This document shows positions 54,114 through 62,985 of a stretch of DNA of 64,000 nt, piece after piece. This DNA comes from Microbispora sp. H13382 (GTDB taxonomy: Bacteria > Actinomycetota > Actinomycetes > Streptosporangiales > Streptosporangiaceae), in NCBI RefSeq assembly GCF_014161445.1, contig NZ_JABBXA010000010.1, positions 62,001 through 126,000 of the forward strand, given 5' to 3'. Every line of letters begins with the position of its first letter. Position 1 is the first letter of the stretch. Under the pieces are notes generated by a model. It saw only the letters and a list, made by a program, of their open reading frames with translations. It was not told the DNA's origin and made no database searches. The position numbers and the translations under genes were made by a program.

Positions 54114-55265
54114 TCAGTCGATCTTGTTCGGGTGCAGGACCACCTTGGTCCAGCCCGCTTCCCGCGCGTCGAAGTGCTCGTACGCCTCGGGCGCGTCGTC
54201 GAGGTCGAGCTCGTGGGAGACGATCCACGACGGCCGGGCGCCGGCCTCGTGGATGAGGGAGCACAGCTGGCGGTTGTAGTTCTTGACGTTGCACTGGCCG
54301 GTGCTCATCGTCTGGCCCTTCGACCAGAAGGTGCCGTAGTCGATGGCCACCTCTCCCCGCTGGTAGAGGTTGTCCCCGCCGCCGGGGTCGCGGGGGACGA
54401 ACAGGCCGACGACGGCGATGTTCCCGGTGAACTTCACCGATCTGACCAGGTCGTTGAGCGTCATGTTGGGACGCTCGGCGCCCTTCGGATCGTGTGCCTG
54501 GAAGCCCACGCACTCGCAGCCCCGGTCGGCGCCCATCCCCTGGGTGAGCTCCAGGACCTGCTCGACCGGGGATGCCTGGGAGTCGTCGATCGTGATCGCG
54601 CCGATCTCCTCGGCCTTGCTCAGCCGGTCCGGATGGTGGTCGATGACCATCACGCCGCTCGCGTTCCTGAGCAGGGCCGAGTAGGCGGCCATCAGGCCGA
54701 CCGGGCCCGCGCCGTAGACCACGACGGTGTCGCCCGGCTGGACGCAGGCGAGCATGGTCGCGTGCCATCCGGTGGGCCACACGTCGGCCAGCATGACGTA
54801 GTCGGTCTGCCTCTCATAGGCGTCCTCCGGCAGGACGAGGCAGTTGAAGTCCCCGTACGGCACGCGCAGCAGCTCGGCCTGGCCGCCGTTGTACGGGCCC
54901 ATGTCGGCGTAGCCGTACGCGGCGCCGGCCAGGCCGGGTGTGGGGTTGGTGGTCAGGCAGAAGGCCGTCAGGCCCTGCTCGCAGTTGGCGCAGAAGCCGC
55001 ACGAGATGTTGAACGGCAGGCACACCATGTCACCGATCTTGACCCGGTCGACGGCGTCCCCGACTTCGACGACCTCGCCGAGGTTCTCGTGGCCGAGGAC
55101 CCGGCCCGGCTCGAAGTTGGTCCTGCCCTCGTACATGTGCAGGTCGGAGCCGCAGATGTTGGACGTGGTGACGCGGACGAGGACGTCGGTGTGCCGCTCG
55201 ATCCGGGCGTCCGGAACGGTGGTGACGCTGACCTGTCGGGGGCCTTCGTAGACCACGGCTTTCAT
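54114..55265 (-). CDS. Glutathione-independent formaldehyde dehydrogenase-like (FdhA) enzyme
   Basis: 383 aa zinc MDR protein. The catalytic zinc site uses CGSDLHMYEGR and GHENLGEVVEVG; the structural zinc lobe is CGFCANCEQGLTAFC. NAD loop VVVYGAGPVGLMAAYSALLR with VIDHHPDRL (Asp). The long insert (GFQAHDPKGAERPNMTLND) and the overall length match Pseudomonas putida-type FdhA dehydrogenases, which oxidise formaldehyde or alcohols with tightly bound NAD. ATG start MKAVVYEG. Confidence 0.92.
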   Translation of the reverse strand: MKAVVYEGPRQVSVTTVPDARIERHTDVLVRVTTSNICGSDLHMYEGRTNFEPGRVLGHENLGEVVEVGDAVDRVKIGDMVCLPFNISCGFCANCEQGLTAFCLTTNPTPGLAGAAYGYADMGPYNGGQAELLRVPYGDFNCLVLPEDAYERQTDYVMLADVWPTGWHATMLACVQPGDTVVVYGAGPVGLMAAYSALLRNASGVMVIDHHPDRLSKAEEIGAITIDDSQASPVEQVLELTQGMGADRGCECVGFQAHDPKGAERPNMTLNDLVRSVKFTGNIAVVGLFVPRDPGGGDNLYQRGEVAIDYGTFWSKGQTMSTGQCNVKNYNRQLCSLIHEAGARPSWIVSHELDLDDAPEAYEHFDAREAGWTKVVLHPNKID

Positions 55266-55440
55266 GGCTACCCTCACAGGCGATCGTTACGGGCAGACGC
55301 GTGCGACAGGCGCGGCGCGCCGCCTCCCGCTGACGGCGGCCCGGGCCGTTGTGCGCTGTATCGGTGTGAGAGGCCGTACCCCGCCGGGCGGGGCGGAAAC
55401 CGGCGCGCCCGCGTGGCCGCCCGGCGTCCGGCCGCGCCGG

Positions 55441-56613
55441 TCACGCGGGAGGGTCCGTGCGACCCGTGATCGGTGGGCCAGCCGCCCGGCCCCCTCGGAG
55501 GGGGATGCGGGCGGCGAGCACGAAGCCGCCCTCGGGGGTCGGCCCGGAGAAGAACCGGCCCTGGGCGAGGCAGACGCGCTCCCGGATTCCGGCCAGGCCG
55601 TATCCCCCGCCGAGGGAGGGCGCGGCCCTGACCTTCCTCCCGCCGGGCCGGGGGTGCGCCGGCGTGTCGACCACGGAGACCGCCACCTGGTCGCCGCTGA
55701 CCTCGCAGCTGACCCGCACGCGGGAGTCCGGCGCGTGTTTGCGTACGTTGCTCAGTCCCTCCTGCACCAGGCGGTAGCACGCGTGTGAGACCTGCCTCGG
55801 CAGCGTCCCCGGGGGAGCGTCGAGGTGCAGGTCGACCTGGAGCCCGCTCGCCCGCGCCTCGCCGACCAGCCGGGCGATCGCCTCGGTGTCCTCGGCGAGG
55901 TCTCCGTTCTCGCGGCGGAGCACGGTGAGCAGCTGCCGCAGCTCGTCGAGCGCCTGCACGCCCTTGTCCTCGATGACCGCCGTCAGCTCGTCGACCTCGC
56001 CGGGATCGGTGGCGTCGCGGGCCATGCCGGCGTTGAGCACCATGGCGGTGACCGCGTGGGTGACGGTGTCGTGCATCTCCCTGGCGATCTTGCGGCGTTC
56101 CTCGGAGGCGGCGATCTCCTCGCGTTCGCGTACGCCGAGACGCAGCTCCCGGATGAGTCTCCGGTAGGCGTACACCCATGTGCCGACCATCGCGGGCAGG
56201 TAGATGAGGGTCAGCGCGCGCACGGCGTTGAGGTAGACCGAGTGGTCGGTGTGGGGGTTGCGGTAGTCGACGGCGAAGTAGACCACCGTCAGGGCCAGGG
56301 CGACGTACTGCCACCGGCGCACCCGGTGCTCGGCGGTCATCGAGTAGACGGCGAGGATCATCGGCACGACCTGCCCGGTGACGCAGGCGCACGCGGCCGA
56401 GGCGAGGACCGCGGGCCAGGGGGTGCGGCGCCGCACCAGCATGGCCGCCGCGGTGACGATCCCCGTGACGATCTCGACCCCGCCCGGGGCGCCGTCCCAG
56501 AGGGAGAAGCTGTAGCCGGTGAGCGTGGTGGGGATGGTGAAGGCGAGAACGGCCGCCGCCAGCGCCGCGTCGACGAGTCGATCACGATGCCTTATGCCCC
56601 ATTTTCTCCACAT
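55441..56613 (-). CDS. Orphan membrane sensor histidine kinase
   Basis: 390 aa. About five membrane segments lie in the first 150 residues. The HisKA_3 phospho-site is RRKIAREMHDTVTHAVTAMV. HATPase motifs are EGLSNVRKHAPD (N box) and GGGYGLAGIRERVCL (G box). No response regulator is next to it, so its partner is elsewhere. The start lies 114 bp from the divergent TetR gene. Confidence 0.92.
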   Translation of the reverse strand: MWRKWGIRHRDRLVDAALAAAVLAFTIPTTLTGYSFSLWDGAPGGVEIVTGIVTAAAMLVRRRTPWPAVLASAACACVTGQVVPMILAVYSMTAEHRVRRWQYVALALTVVYFAVDYRNPHTDHSVYLNAVRALTLIYLPAMVGTWVYAYRRLIRELRLGVREREEIAASEERRKIAREMHDTVTHAVTAMVLNAGMARDATDPGEVDELTAVIEDKGVQALDELRQLLTVLRRENGDLAEDTEAIARLVGEARASGLQVDLHLDAPPGTLPRQVSHACYRLVQEGLSNVRKHAPDSRVRVSCEVSGDQVAVSVVDTPAHPRPGGRKVRAAPSLGGGYGLAGIRERVCLAQGRFFSGPTPEGGFVLAARIPLRGGRAAGPPITGRTDPPA

Positions 56614-56691
56614 TCTGCTAGTTTGCGTCGTTTACCTGGCGGTCGTCACGCCGGGCATCGCGACGGGCTCCGGCAGGACGAGTACGCGGTC

Positions 56692-56721
56692 TTGACGCAA
56701 TCAAATGAACAATCATTTAAT
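56692..56721 (+). promoter_or_regulatory. Leaderless promoter with TetR operator for the P450 operon
   Basis: TTGACG (56692-56697), 18-nt spacer and TTTAAT (56716-56721) form a strong promoter whose start would be the A of the tetR ATG (56728). AAATGA-acaa-TCATTT (56703-56718) is a palindrome covering spacer and -10, the probable autorepression site. Confidence 0.75.
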
Positions 56722-56727
56722 TCCGTC

Positions 56728-57345
56728 ATGGGGCGGATCGCGGGTGTCACCGCCGCCGAGACGCGGGAGAGGCTGCTGCGCGCGGCCGCCGACGTGTTCG
56801 CCCGGCGCGGGTACGAGGGCACACGCGTGGCCGACATCGCCGCCGCCGCCGGCGTGAGCAACGGCGCGCTCTACGCGCACTTCGGCTCGAAGGCCGAGCT
56901 GCTGGTCGCCGCGCTGCGCACCCACGGGCCGCGGCTGCTGGCCGACCTGCTGGCCGCCGACCCGGACCGGCCCGTCGCGGACCTGCTGATCGCCGTCGGG
57001 CGCAGGCTGCAGCGCCGCCGGGACGCGGGCGGTCACCTCATCGTCGAGGCCATGGTCGCGGCCCGTCGCGACGAGGACGTCGCCCGGCCGATGCGCGGCT
57101 ACGTCGGCGACCGGGCCGACCGGCTCGCCGGGCTCGTGCGCGCCGCCCAGGACGGCGGCGAACTGGACCCCGCGCTGTCGCCCGCCGCGATCGCCCATTT
57201 CTGTCTCCTGCTCGCACTGGGCAGCGCACTCGTCCCGCCGGACGAGCACGCGGTCGACGAGGAGGACTGGAGCGCGCTGCTCACCCGCCTGGTGGCCGCG
57301 CTCGCCCCCATCCGGCCGGACTCCACGAAGGGGAGCACGCGGTGA
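56728..57345 (+). CDS. TetR-family regulator of the ferredoxin-P450 operon
   Basis: 205 aa. The helix-turn-helix is RRGYEGTRVADIAAAAGVSN then GALYAHFGSKAELL. The ligand domain (about 65-205) is helical and hydrophobic. It is the first gene of an operon with ferredoxin (overlap GTGA) and P450. It likely represses the operon until a substrate binds. Predicted mRNA is leaderless. Confidence 0.93.
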   Translation: MGRIAGVTAAETRERLLRAAADVFARRGYEGTRVADIAAAAGVSNGALYAHFGSKAELLVAALRTHGPRLLADLLAADPDRPVADLLIAVGRRLQRRRDAGGHLIVEAMVAARRDEDVARPMRGYVGDRADRLAGLVRAAQDGGELDPALSPAAIAHFCLLLALGSALVPPDEHAVDEEDWSALLTRLVAALAPIRPDSTKGSTR

Positions 57346-57542
57346 AAGTGACCATCGATCCGCAGCGATGCCAGGGACACGGCCGCTGCTACGACCTCGC
57401 CCCGGAGTTGTTCGGCGAGGACGACGAGGGCTACGGGCGGGTCCTCGGCGACGGCGTCGTGCCGCCGGGCGAGGAGCGGGCGGCGCGCGTCGCGGCCGCC
57501 AACTGCCCCGAACGGGCGATCGACCTCGCCGAGGAGGCCTGA
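57342..57542 (+). CDS. [3Fe-4S] ferredoxin, P450 partner
   Basis: 66 aa. Three cluster cysteines are visible: CQGHGRC gives two and NCPERAI the third; the position of a fourth is not Cys, as in 3Fe-4S ferredoxins that serve P450s (Cx5Cx(n)CP). GTG start overlaps the tetR stop and the stop is 1 nt before the P450 ATG, so this is a clear electron-transfer partner. Confidence 0.93.
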   Translation: MKVTIDPQRCQGHGRCYDLAPELFGEDDEGYGRVLGDGVVPPGEERAARVAAANCPERAIDLAEEA

Positions 57543-57543
57543 C

Positions 57544-58806
57544 ATGACCGTCGACGACCGTTTCACCCGCGAATTCCGGCAGGAGCCGCCCGCCGGCACG
57601 CGCAACGAGGTCATCGCCGGTCCGGTGTCGGACTGGGCGAGCGACTTCTCCCACCTGGAGCCCGAGTGGGCCGCCGATCCGTACCCGATCCAGGACGACC
57701 TGCGGGCGCGCTGCCCGATCGCGCACACCGACAGGTTCGGCGGCGGGTGGCTGCCGACGCGGTACGAGGACATCGCGTCGATCGCGTACGACACCGAGCG
57801 CTTCTCCTCGCGGTCGATCATCATGAGCAACTACCGGCCGCCGGCGGAGATCGCGCCGGTGGGGGCCGTGCCGCCGATCTCCTCCGACCCGCCTTTCCAC
57901 CACGACGCGCGCAAGCTGCTGCTCCCGGCGTTCACCAAGAAGGAGGTGGCGAGGCGGGAGGAGGCGACACGCGCCTTCTGCCACTCGCTGATCGACTCGT
58001 TCGAGGGCGCCGAGGTCGTCGACGCCGCCCGTGACTACGCGCAGCACATCCCCATGCGGGTCATCGCCGACATGCTGGGTTTCCCTCCCGAGGACGGCCC
58101 GCGGTTCCGCAGGTTCGTGGAGAGCGCTCTGGAGGGCGTCAACCTGCCGCCGGAGGAGCGGCTGGCGCGCATGGACGAGCTGTTCGACTACCTGTACGCC
58201 CAGATCCGCAACCACGTCGCCGACCCGCGCGACGACCTCACGACCTACCTGATCGACGTGGAGCTGTACGGCCGCAAGCTCGAACCCGCGCACGTCGCGG
58301 GCACGATCGCCCTGCTGCTCATCGCCGGCATCGACACGACGTGGAGCGCGATCGGCGCCTCGCTGTGGCACCTGGCGAAGACCCCGGCCGACCGGGAGCG
58401 CCTGGTCGCCGAGCCCGGGCTGCTGCCGACCGCGCTGGAGGAGTTCCTCCGGGCGTACGCCCCGGTCACGATGGCGCGGCTGGTCAAGGAGGACATGCAC
58501 TGGCGCGGCGTCGACATGAAGGCCGACGACTGGGTCCTGCTGTCGTTCCCCGCCGCCAACCGCGACCCCGGCCAGTTCGACCGGGCCGACGAGGTGATCA
58601 TCGATCGCGAGATCAACCGGCACGCGGCGTTCGGGCTCGGCATCCACCGCTGCGTGGGTTCCCACCTGGCCCGCATGGAGCTCCGGGTCGCGCTGGAGGT
58701 CTGGCTGGAGCGGGTTCCCGTGTTCGGCCTCGCCGACCCCTCGGCGGTGACCTGGGCCCCCGGCCAGGTGCGGGGCCCGCGTACGCTCCCGGTCCGCATC
58801 GGCTGA
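57544..58806 (+). CDS. Cytochrome P450
   Basis: 420 aa soluble bacterial monooxygenase. I-helix oxygen motif LLIAGIDTTWSAIG, ExxR in LEEFLRAYAP, and the heme loop HAAFGLGIHRCVGSHLARME (FGxGxHxCxG with the Cys ligand). It would hydroxylate an organic substrate with electrons from the ferredoxin. The substrate may be the ligand of the TetR protein. Family not assigned; no terpene or polyketide genes surround it. Confidence 0.94.
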   Translation: MTVDDRFTREFRQEPPAGTRNEVIAGPVSDWASDFSHLEPEWAADPYPIQDDLRARCPIAHTDRFGGGWLPTRYEDIASIAYDTERFSSRSIIMSNYRPPAEIAPVGAVPPISSDPPFHHDARKLLLPAFTKKEVARREEATRAFCHSLIDSFEGAEVVDAARDYAQHIPMRVIADMLGFPPEDGPRFRRFVESALEGVNLPPEERLARMDELFDYLYAQIRNHVADPRDDLTTYLIDVELYGRKLEPAHVAGTIALLLIAGIDTTWSAIGASLWHLAKTPADRERLVAEPGLLPTALEEFLRAYAPVTMARLVKEDMHWRGVDMKADDWVLLSFPAANRDPGQFDRADEVIIDREINRHAAFGLGIHRCVGSHLARMELRVALEVWLERVPVFGLADPSAVTWAPGQVRGPRTLPVRIG

Positions 58807-58826
58807 CCGGGCGGCCGCGCGGCCTG

Positions 58827-60116
58827 TCAGCGCGCGAGCTGCCGGCGTGGCCGCGCGGCCTCGGCGTACGCCGCCAGGGTACGCGCGGCGGTGCGCGCCC
58901 AGCTGTAGCGCTCCCGCACGTACGCGGCGCCCCGCAGAGCGAGCCGGTCCGCCTCCGCGGCGTCGCCGAGGAGGCGCAGCAGAGCGCCGGCCAGCTCGGC
59001 GGGGTCGTCGCGGGCGCAGCGCAGCGCCCCGTCGCCGACGACCTCCGGCGAGTAGCCGGGCCCGGCCACCACCGGCCGGGCGAGCGCCATCGCCTCGACG
59101 GCGACCAGGCCGAACGGCTCGTAGACGGACGGGAAGACGCAGACGTCGGCGGCCAGGAAGTGCGCGAACACCTCGCCGGGCGGGATGAAGCGGTTGCCCG
59201 CGACGACGTGCGCGGTCGCCCCCGTCCGCTCGATCAGCCGGGCCACCGCCGCGGCGTCGTCGGTCTGCGGCGCCGCGGCGCCGACGAGCACGAACCGCGC
59301 GTCATCGTGCTCGGCGACGACCCGTGGCACCGCCCGGATCAGCGTGTGCACCCCCTTGTGCGGCGACGGGCGCCCGGCGAACACGACGAGCCGGCCCTGC
59401 CCGCCGGGCAGGTAGCGCCGCCGCACCTCCGCCCGGATCCGGTCGCGCTCGTGACCCGGCAGCCCGGCCAGCCGCAGCAGGCCGGGGTCCTCGTAGCCGT
59501 GCGGCACGACGAGCAGCCGCCCGGCCGGCCAGCCGCGGGCCGCGAGGTCGTCGCGCATGCGAGCGCTCGGCACCACGATCAGACGTGCCGTCCGGGCCTG
59601 GGCCGTCTCCAGCACATCGAGGAGGACGGCGTACGCCGAGCGGCGCCGCTCTCCGGGCGCGTTCAGCTCGCGGGTGTGGACGTGGAACACGACCGGCAGC
59701 CGCCCCAGCGCCATGCACAGGAGCCCGGCGAGGCAGCCCATCCAGTCGTGCACGGCGACGACCGCCCCCGTCCGCCCCGCCTCCGCTCGCAGGATCCGGA
59801 CGGCCGCCCGCACGTTGAACGCGAGCAGCCCGGCGACCCTGGCCAGGCGGCGCACCGGCGCGGGAACGCGGGAGCCGCCCCCGAGGCCGTACCCGGGGGT
59901 GGGCAGCCGGTGCAGTGTGACGTCGCCCCGGCGCTCCGCCCGGCAGGCCGAGCCCCGGCGGGCGGCCCCGAAGACCACGACCGGGGTGCCGCCGTCACGC
60001 AGGGCGTCCATGATCCGCTCGGCGTACCGGCCGAGCCCGCCGACCACGTCGGGCGGGACCTCCGAGCAGACGGCGTACACCCGGAGGCCGGGGGATGGGT
60101 GATCGTCGGTGGGCAC
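58827..60116 (-). CDS. GT4-family glycosyltransferase
   Basis: 429 aa GT-B fold. N-terminal EVPPDVVGGLGRYAERIMDAL (acceptor-side loop GGLGRY) and HDWMGCLAGLLC; C-terminal donor domain FAGRPSPHKGVHTLIRAV and the EX7E motif VYEPFGLVAVEAMA. It is related to glycogen-synthase-like enzymes that use ADP- or UDP-glucose. The acceptor is unknown. Ends 21 bp from the convergent P450 gene. Confidence 0.9.
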   Translation of the reverse strand: MPTDDHPSPGLRVYAVCSEVPPDVVGGLGRYAERIMDALRDGGTPVVVFGAARRGSACRAERRGDVTLHRLPTPGYGLGGGSRVPAPVRRLARVAGLLAFNVRAAVRILRAEAGRTGAVVAVHDWMGCLAGLLCMALGRLPVVFHVHTRELNAPGERRRSAYAVLLDVLETAQARTARLIVVPSARMRDDLAARGWPAGRLLVVPHGYEDPGLLRLAGLPGHERDRIRAEVRRRYLPGGQGRLVVFAGRPSPHKGVHTLIRAVPRVVAEHDDARFVLVGAAAPQTDDAAAVARLIERTGATAHVVAGNRFIPPGEVFAHFLAADVCVFPSVYEPFGLVAVEAMALARPVVAGPGYSPEVVGDGALRCARDDPAELAGALLRLLGDAAEADRLALRGAAYVRERYSWARTAARTLAAYAEAARPRRQLAR

Positions 60117-60216
60117 GGCGCGAACCTAGTCCCTCACGCGGCGCGCGGCCAACACGCGCCCGGCCGGCGACCGGCGGGCCCGCGACGGCGGCCGCGAACG
60201 GCTGTAGTCTCGGCGC

Positions 60217-61074
60217 GTGCGGCACGAGTCACCGGACGCCGGCGCGGGCCTGCGCCGGCATCTGCCGGACGGCGGGACCCGGCCGGGCCATCGGCTGCGG
60301 TTCGGCTCCGGCGCGGCGGGCATCGAGCGGCTGGAGGCGTCGCTCGTCGGCGAGGGATTCGCCACCCACCGCCACGACACGTACGCGATCGGGATGACGC
60401 TGCGGGGCGTGCAGACGTTCCGCTACCGCGGCGAGCTGCGGCGCTGTCTGCCGGGGGAGTGGCACGTCCTGCACCCCGACGAACCACACGACGGTGTGGC
60501 GGGCACCGACGAGGGGTTCGGCTACCGGATCATCTACCTCGATCCCTGCCTTGTGCAGGAGGCGCTGGGCGGGGGGCCGCTGCCGTTCGTCGCCGACCCC
60601 GTGATCGGGCGGCGTGAGGCCGACCCCGCGCTCGCCGCGTGCCTGCGGGACATCGACGAGCCGCTGGACGACGCCGAACGGCTGACGCTCACGCTGCGGG
60701 TCGTCCGCACGCTCGTGCGCCACTCCTCAGCGCGGCCGGGCGGGCGGCCCCGGCTGGCGCTGGAGGCGCTGACCCGCGTGCGCGACCTGATCGCCGACGA
60801 CCCGGCGGTCAGGCATACGCTCGCCGAGCTCGAGCGGGTCTCGGGCCTGGACAGGTGGACGGTGGCGCGGCAGTTCCGCGTCGCGTTCGGCACCAGCCCG
60901 ACCCGCTTCCGCACGATGCGGCAACTCGACCGGGCCCGCAGTCTGCTGCGCGACGGCGTGCCCCTGGCCGAGGCGGCCCAGCTCGCCGGCTTCGCCGACC
61001 AGGCGCACATGTCGCGCATGTTCAAGCGGGCCTACGGTCTCACGCCGGCCCGATGGACGGCCGCGCTCATGTGA
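60217..61074 (+). CDS. AraC-family transcriptional regulator
   Basis: 285 aa, GTG start. The N-terminal cupin effector domain (HRHDTYAIGMTLRGVQTF, VLHPDEPHDGV) precedes two helix-turn-helix motifs: LAELERVSGLDRWTVARQFR and LAEAAQLAGFADQAHMSRMF. Its 3' end overlaps the aldo-keto reductase gene by 8 nt, convergent. The controlled gene is not known; the adjacent GT4 gene is divergent from it. Confidence 0.92.
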   Translation: MRHESPDAGAGLRRHLPDGGTRPGHRLRFGSGAAGIERLEASLVGEGFATHRHDTYAIGMTLRGVQTFRYRGELRRCLPGEWHVLHPDEPHDGVAGTDEGFGYRIIYLDPCLVQEALGGGPLPFVADPVIGRREADPALAACLRDIDEPLDDAERLTLTLRVVRTLVRHSSARPGGRPRLALEALTRVRDLIADDPAVRHTLAELERVSGLDRWTVARQFRVAFGTSPTRFRTMRQLDRARSLLRDGVPLAEAAQLAGFADQAHMSRMFKRAYGLTPARWTAALM

Positions 61075-61948
61075 CCTGCGGGTCGCGTCCGCCCAGCTCG
61101 GCGAGGTCGTCGGCGGTGAGGCGGAGACCGGCGGCGCCGACGTTCTCGGTCAGGTGGCCGAGCGAGCCGGTTCCGGGGATGGGCAGTGTCACCGGTGAGG
61201 CGGCCAGCAGCCAGGCCAGGGCGACCTGCGCGGTGGTCGCCCGATGCCGGGCGGCGACGCTCGTGAGACGAGCGTGGTCGATCCGTTGCCCGCCTCCGCC
61301 GAGCGGAAAATACGGGACGTAGGCGATGCCCTCCCGCTCGCACGTCGCCAGGACGCCGGAGTCGCTCGTGTGGTGGACGTGGAAGTGGTTCTGCACCGCG
61401 GCGACCGGGGCGATGGACCGTGCCTCGGCGAGTTGGGCGGCGTCGACATTGCTGACGCCGAGGTGCCGGATCAGCCCTTCGCGGCGGAGCTCCGCGAGCG
61501 CGGCGAAGCGTTCGCCGATCGATTCGCCACCGGCCGGGCCCATACCGCCCACCCGCAGGTAGACCAGATCGAGGCGGTCCTGGCCGAGGCGGCGCAGGTC
61601 GTCCTCCACCAGAGCGCGCAGCCGATCGGGGCCGGCCTGGCCGGCGGGCGACATGTCGCCGGCGAAGAGCGGACCCACCTTGGTGGCGATCACCAGGTCG
61701 TCCGGATAGGGCGACAGCGCCTCCCGGATCAGTTCGTGCGCGTGCAGGTCGCCGAACCCGTAGAAGCCCGCGGTGTCGATGTGGTTCACGCCGAGTTCCA
61801 CGGCGCGGCGCAGCACCGCGACGCCTGCCTCGGGGGAGCGCGCGGAGCCGCCGAGGGCGAGCCTCATCGCGCCGAAGCCGAGGCGGTTGACGCGCAGGTC
61901 GCCGCCCAGGAAGAAGTCGCCGTCGGCGGCGGCCGCAGTGGTGCCCAT
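61067..61948 (-). CDS. Aldo/keto reductase
   Basis: 293 aa NADPH-dependent TIM-barrel oxidoreductase. The catalytic Asp/Tyr pair is in NHIDTAGFYGFGDLH, Lys in VIATKVGP; the cofactor-binding end reads LPIPGTGSLGHLTENVGA. AAGGAG lies 6 nt before the ATG. The gene is divergent from a TetR regulator with operator between, so it is probably induced by that regulator's ligand, likely an aldehyde, ketone or quinone. Substrate is inferred only. Confidence 0.92.
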   Translation of the reverse strand: MGTTAAAADGDFFLGGDLRVNRLGFGAMRLALGGSARSPEAGVAVLRRAVELGVNHIDTAGFYGFGDLHAHELIREALSPYPDDLVIATKVGPLFAGDMSPAGQAGPDRLRALVEDDLRRLGQDRLDLVYLRVGGMGPAGGESIGERFAALAELRREGLIRHLGVSNVDAAQLAEARSIAPVAAVQNHFHVHHTSDSGVLATCEREGIAYVPYFPLGGGGQRIDHARLTSVAARHRATTAQVALAWLLAASPVTLPIPGTGSLGHLTENVGAAGLRLTADDLAELGGRDPQVT

Positions 61949-62042
61949 GTTTCGCTCCTTGTCGTGAGACGCGCGGCCGAGGACCGCGTGATGCCGTCAC
62001 TCCGATCGCAGGCGGGCCTTCCCGCCGGATCGGGGGCCTCAG

Positions 62043-62099
62043 ACTATACAAAAAGTGCGCGCACGCAAGTTTGCGTGAACGCAACCAGTCTGCGACAGT
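62043..62099. promoter_or_regulatory. Divergent promoter region with TetR operator
   Basis: CACGCAA-gt-TTGCGTG (62062-62077) is a 16-bp palindrome. On the plus strand TTGCGT (62071-62076), 17-nt spacer and GACAGT (62094-62099) predict a start at the tetR GTG (leaderless). On the minus strand the -10 TATAGT (62043-62048) serves the reductase gene. The palindrome overlaps both -35 regions. Confidence 0.7.
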
Positions 62100-62105
62100 A
62101 GGACC

Positions 62106-62774
62106 GTGACGGCAGGACGGACGGGGCTGCGCGAGCAGAAGAAGCAGGCCACCCGGCAGGCGTTGCGCGAGGCGGCGTTGCGGCTGGCTCTCGAACGCGG
62201 GCCGGACAACGTGCGGGTCGACGACATAGCCGACGCCGCCGGAGTCTCCCCGAGGACCTACAACAACTACTTCTCCAGCCGTGAACAGGCGATCGTCGCC
62301 GCTGTCACCGCCGAACGCGAGTCCCGGGTGGCGGCGGCGATCGCCGCCCGCCCGGACGGCGTCCGCCTGGCCGACGCCGTCGTCGACGCGATCGTGGAGC
62401 AGTACACCGACCCCGACGCACAGGACGGCGACGCGCTGCTGTTGATCACCACCCGTCCCGCGCTGCGCGAGGCGTTCGTCGATGCCGCCGCCGCGATCGA
62501 ACACCCCCTCACCGACGCGATCGCCGGCCGCCTCGGCGACGCCGGCCGGGACACCGCCCGCGTGCTCGCGGCGAGCGTCGCCGCCGCGGTCCGGGTCGCG
62601 CTCGACCGGTGGGTGGGAGGGACGGCCGCCGCGCCCCCCGTCGCCGGCGGGCTCGTCGTACCGTCCGGATCGCTCCCCGACCTGCTCCGCGCTGCGCTCG
62701 CCGCGCTCGCTCCCGCTCTCGACGCGGCCGAACGACGGGCGGCCTCCGCCCGGCACGACCCGGGGCGAATCTAG
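62106..62774 (+). CDS. TetR-family regulator, divergent to the aldo/keto reductase
   Basis: 222 aa, GTG start (VTAGRTGLREQKKQATRQAL). HTH: VRVDDIADAAGVSPRTYNNY then FSSREQAIVAAV. The helical C-terminal domain is alanine-rich. It likely binds the 16-bp palindrome in its own promoter and represses both itself and the reductase gene. Confidence 0.93.
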   Translation: MTAGRTGLREQKKQATRQALREAALRLALERGPDNVRVDDIADAAGVSPRTYNNYFSSREQAIVAAVTAERESRVAAAIAARPDGVRLADAVVDAIVEQYTDPDAQDGDALLLITTRPALREAFVDAAAAIEHPLTDAIAGRLGDAGRDTARVLAASVAAAVRVALDRWVGGTAAAPPVAGGLVVPSGSLPDLLRAALAALAPALDAAERRAASARHDPGRI

Positions 62775-62985
62775 CCTCAGACTTTCGCCTGGAAGGCTGC
62801 CGAGACTGATCCTCGGGAAGCCGGAGGCCCGCGGCCGACAGCCGGTTCGGGGCCTCCACGGGCTCACGAGAGCTGTTGCAGCCCGTGTGGTAGCCGCCCT
62901 GTACAGGTGGCGCCGCACCGAGCCCGCTGGCCGCCGACGGGCGATGGCAAGGCCGTGTCAAGTCGGTGTGCCGATGCTCCCGGGT

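Noticed and set aside
50767-54279. 1170-codon plus-strand open frame
   Set aside because: Crosses opposite three recognised genes and an intergenic gap, with low-complexity translation; a GC-bias artefact.
58813-58860. Repeated palindrome GGCCGCGCGGCC between the P450 and GT4 genes
   Set aside because: Two copies (58813-58824 and 58849-58860), the second inside coding sequence; short GC-only palindromes are expected by chance at this base composition.
62775-62985. Possible riboswitch before the secreted protein gene
   Set aside because: Only a short CCGAG/CTCGG hairpin was found; no conserved riboswitch core (ydaO, cobalamin or other) could be matched.
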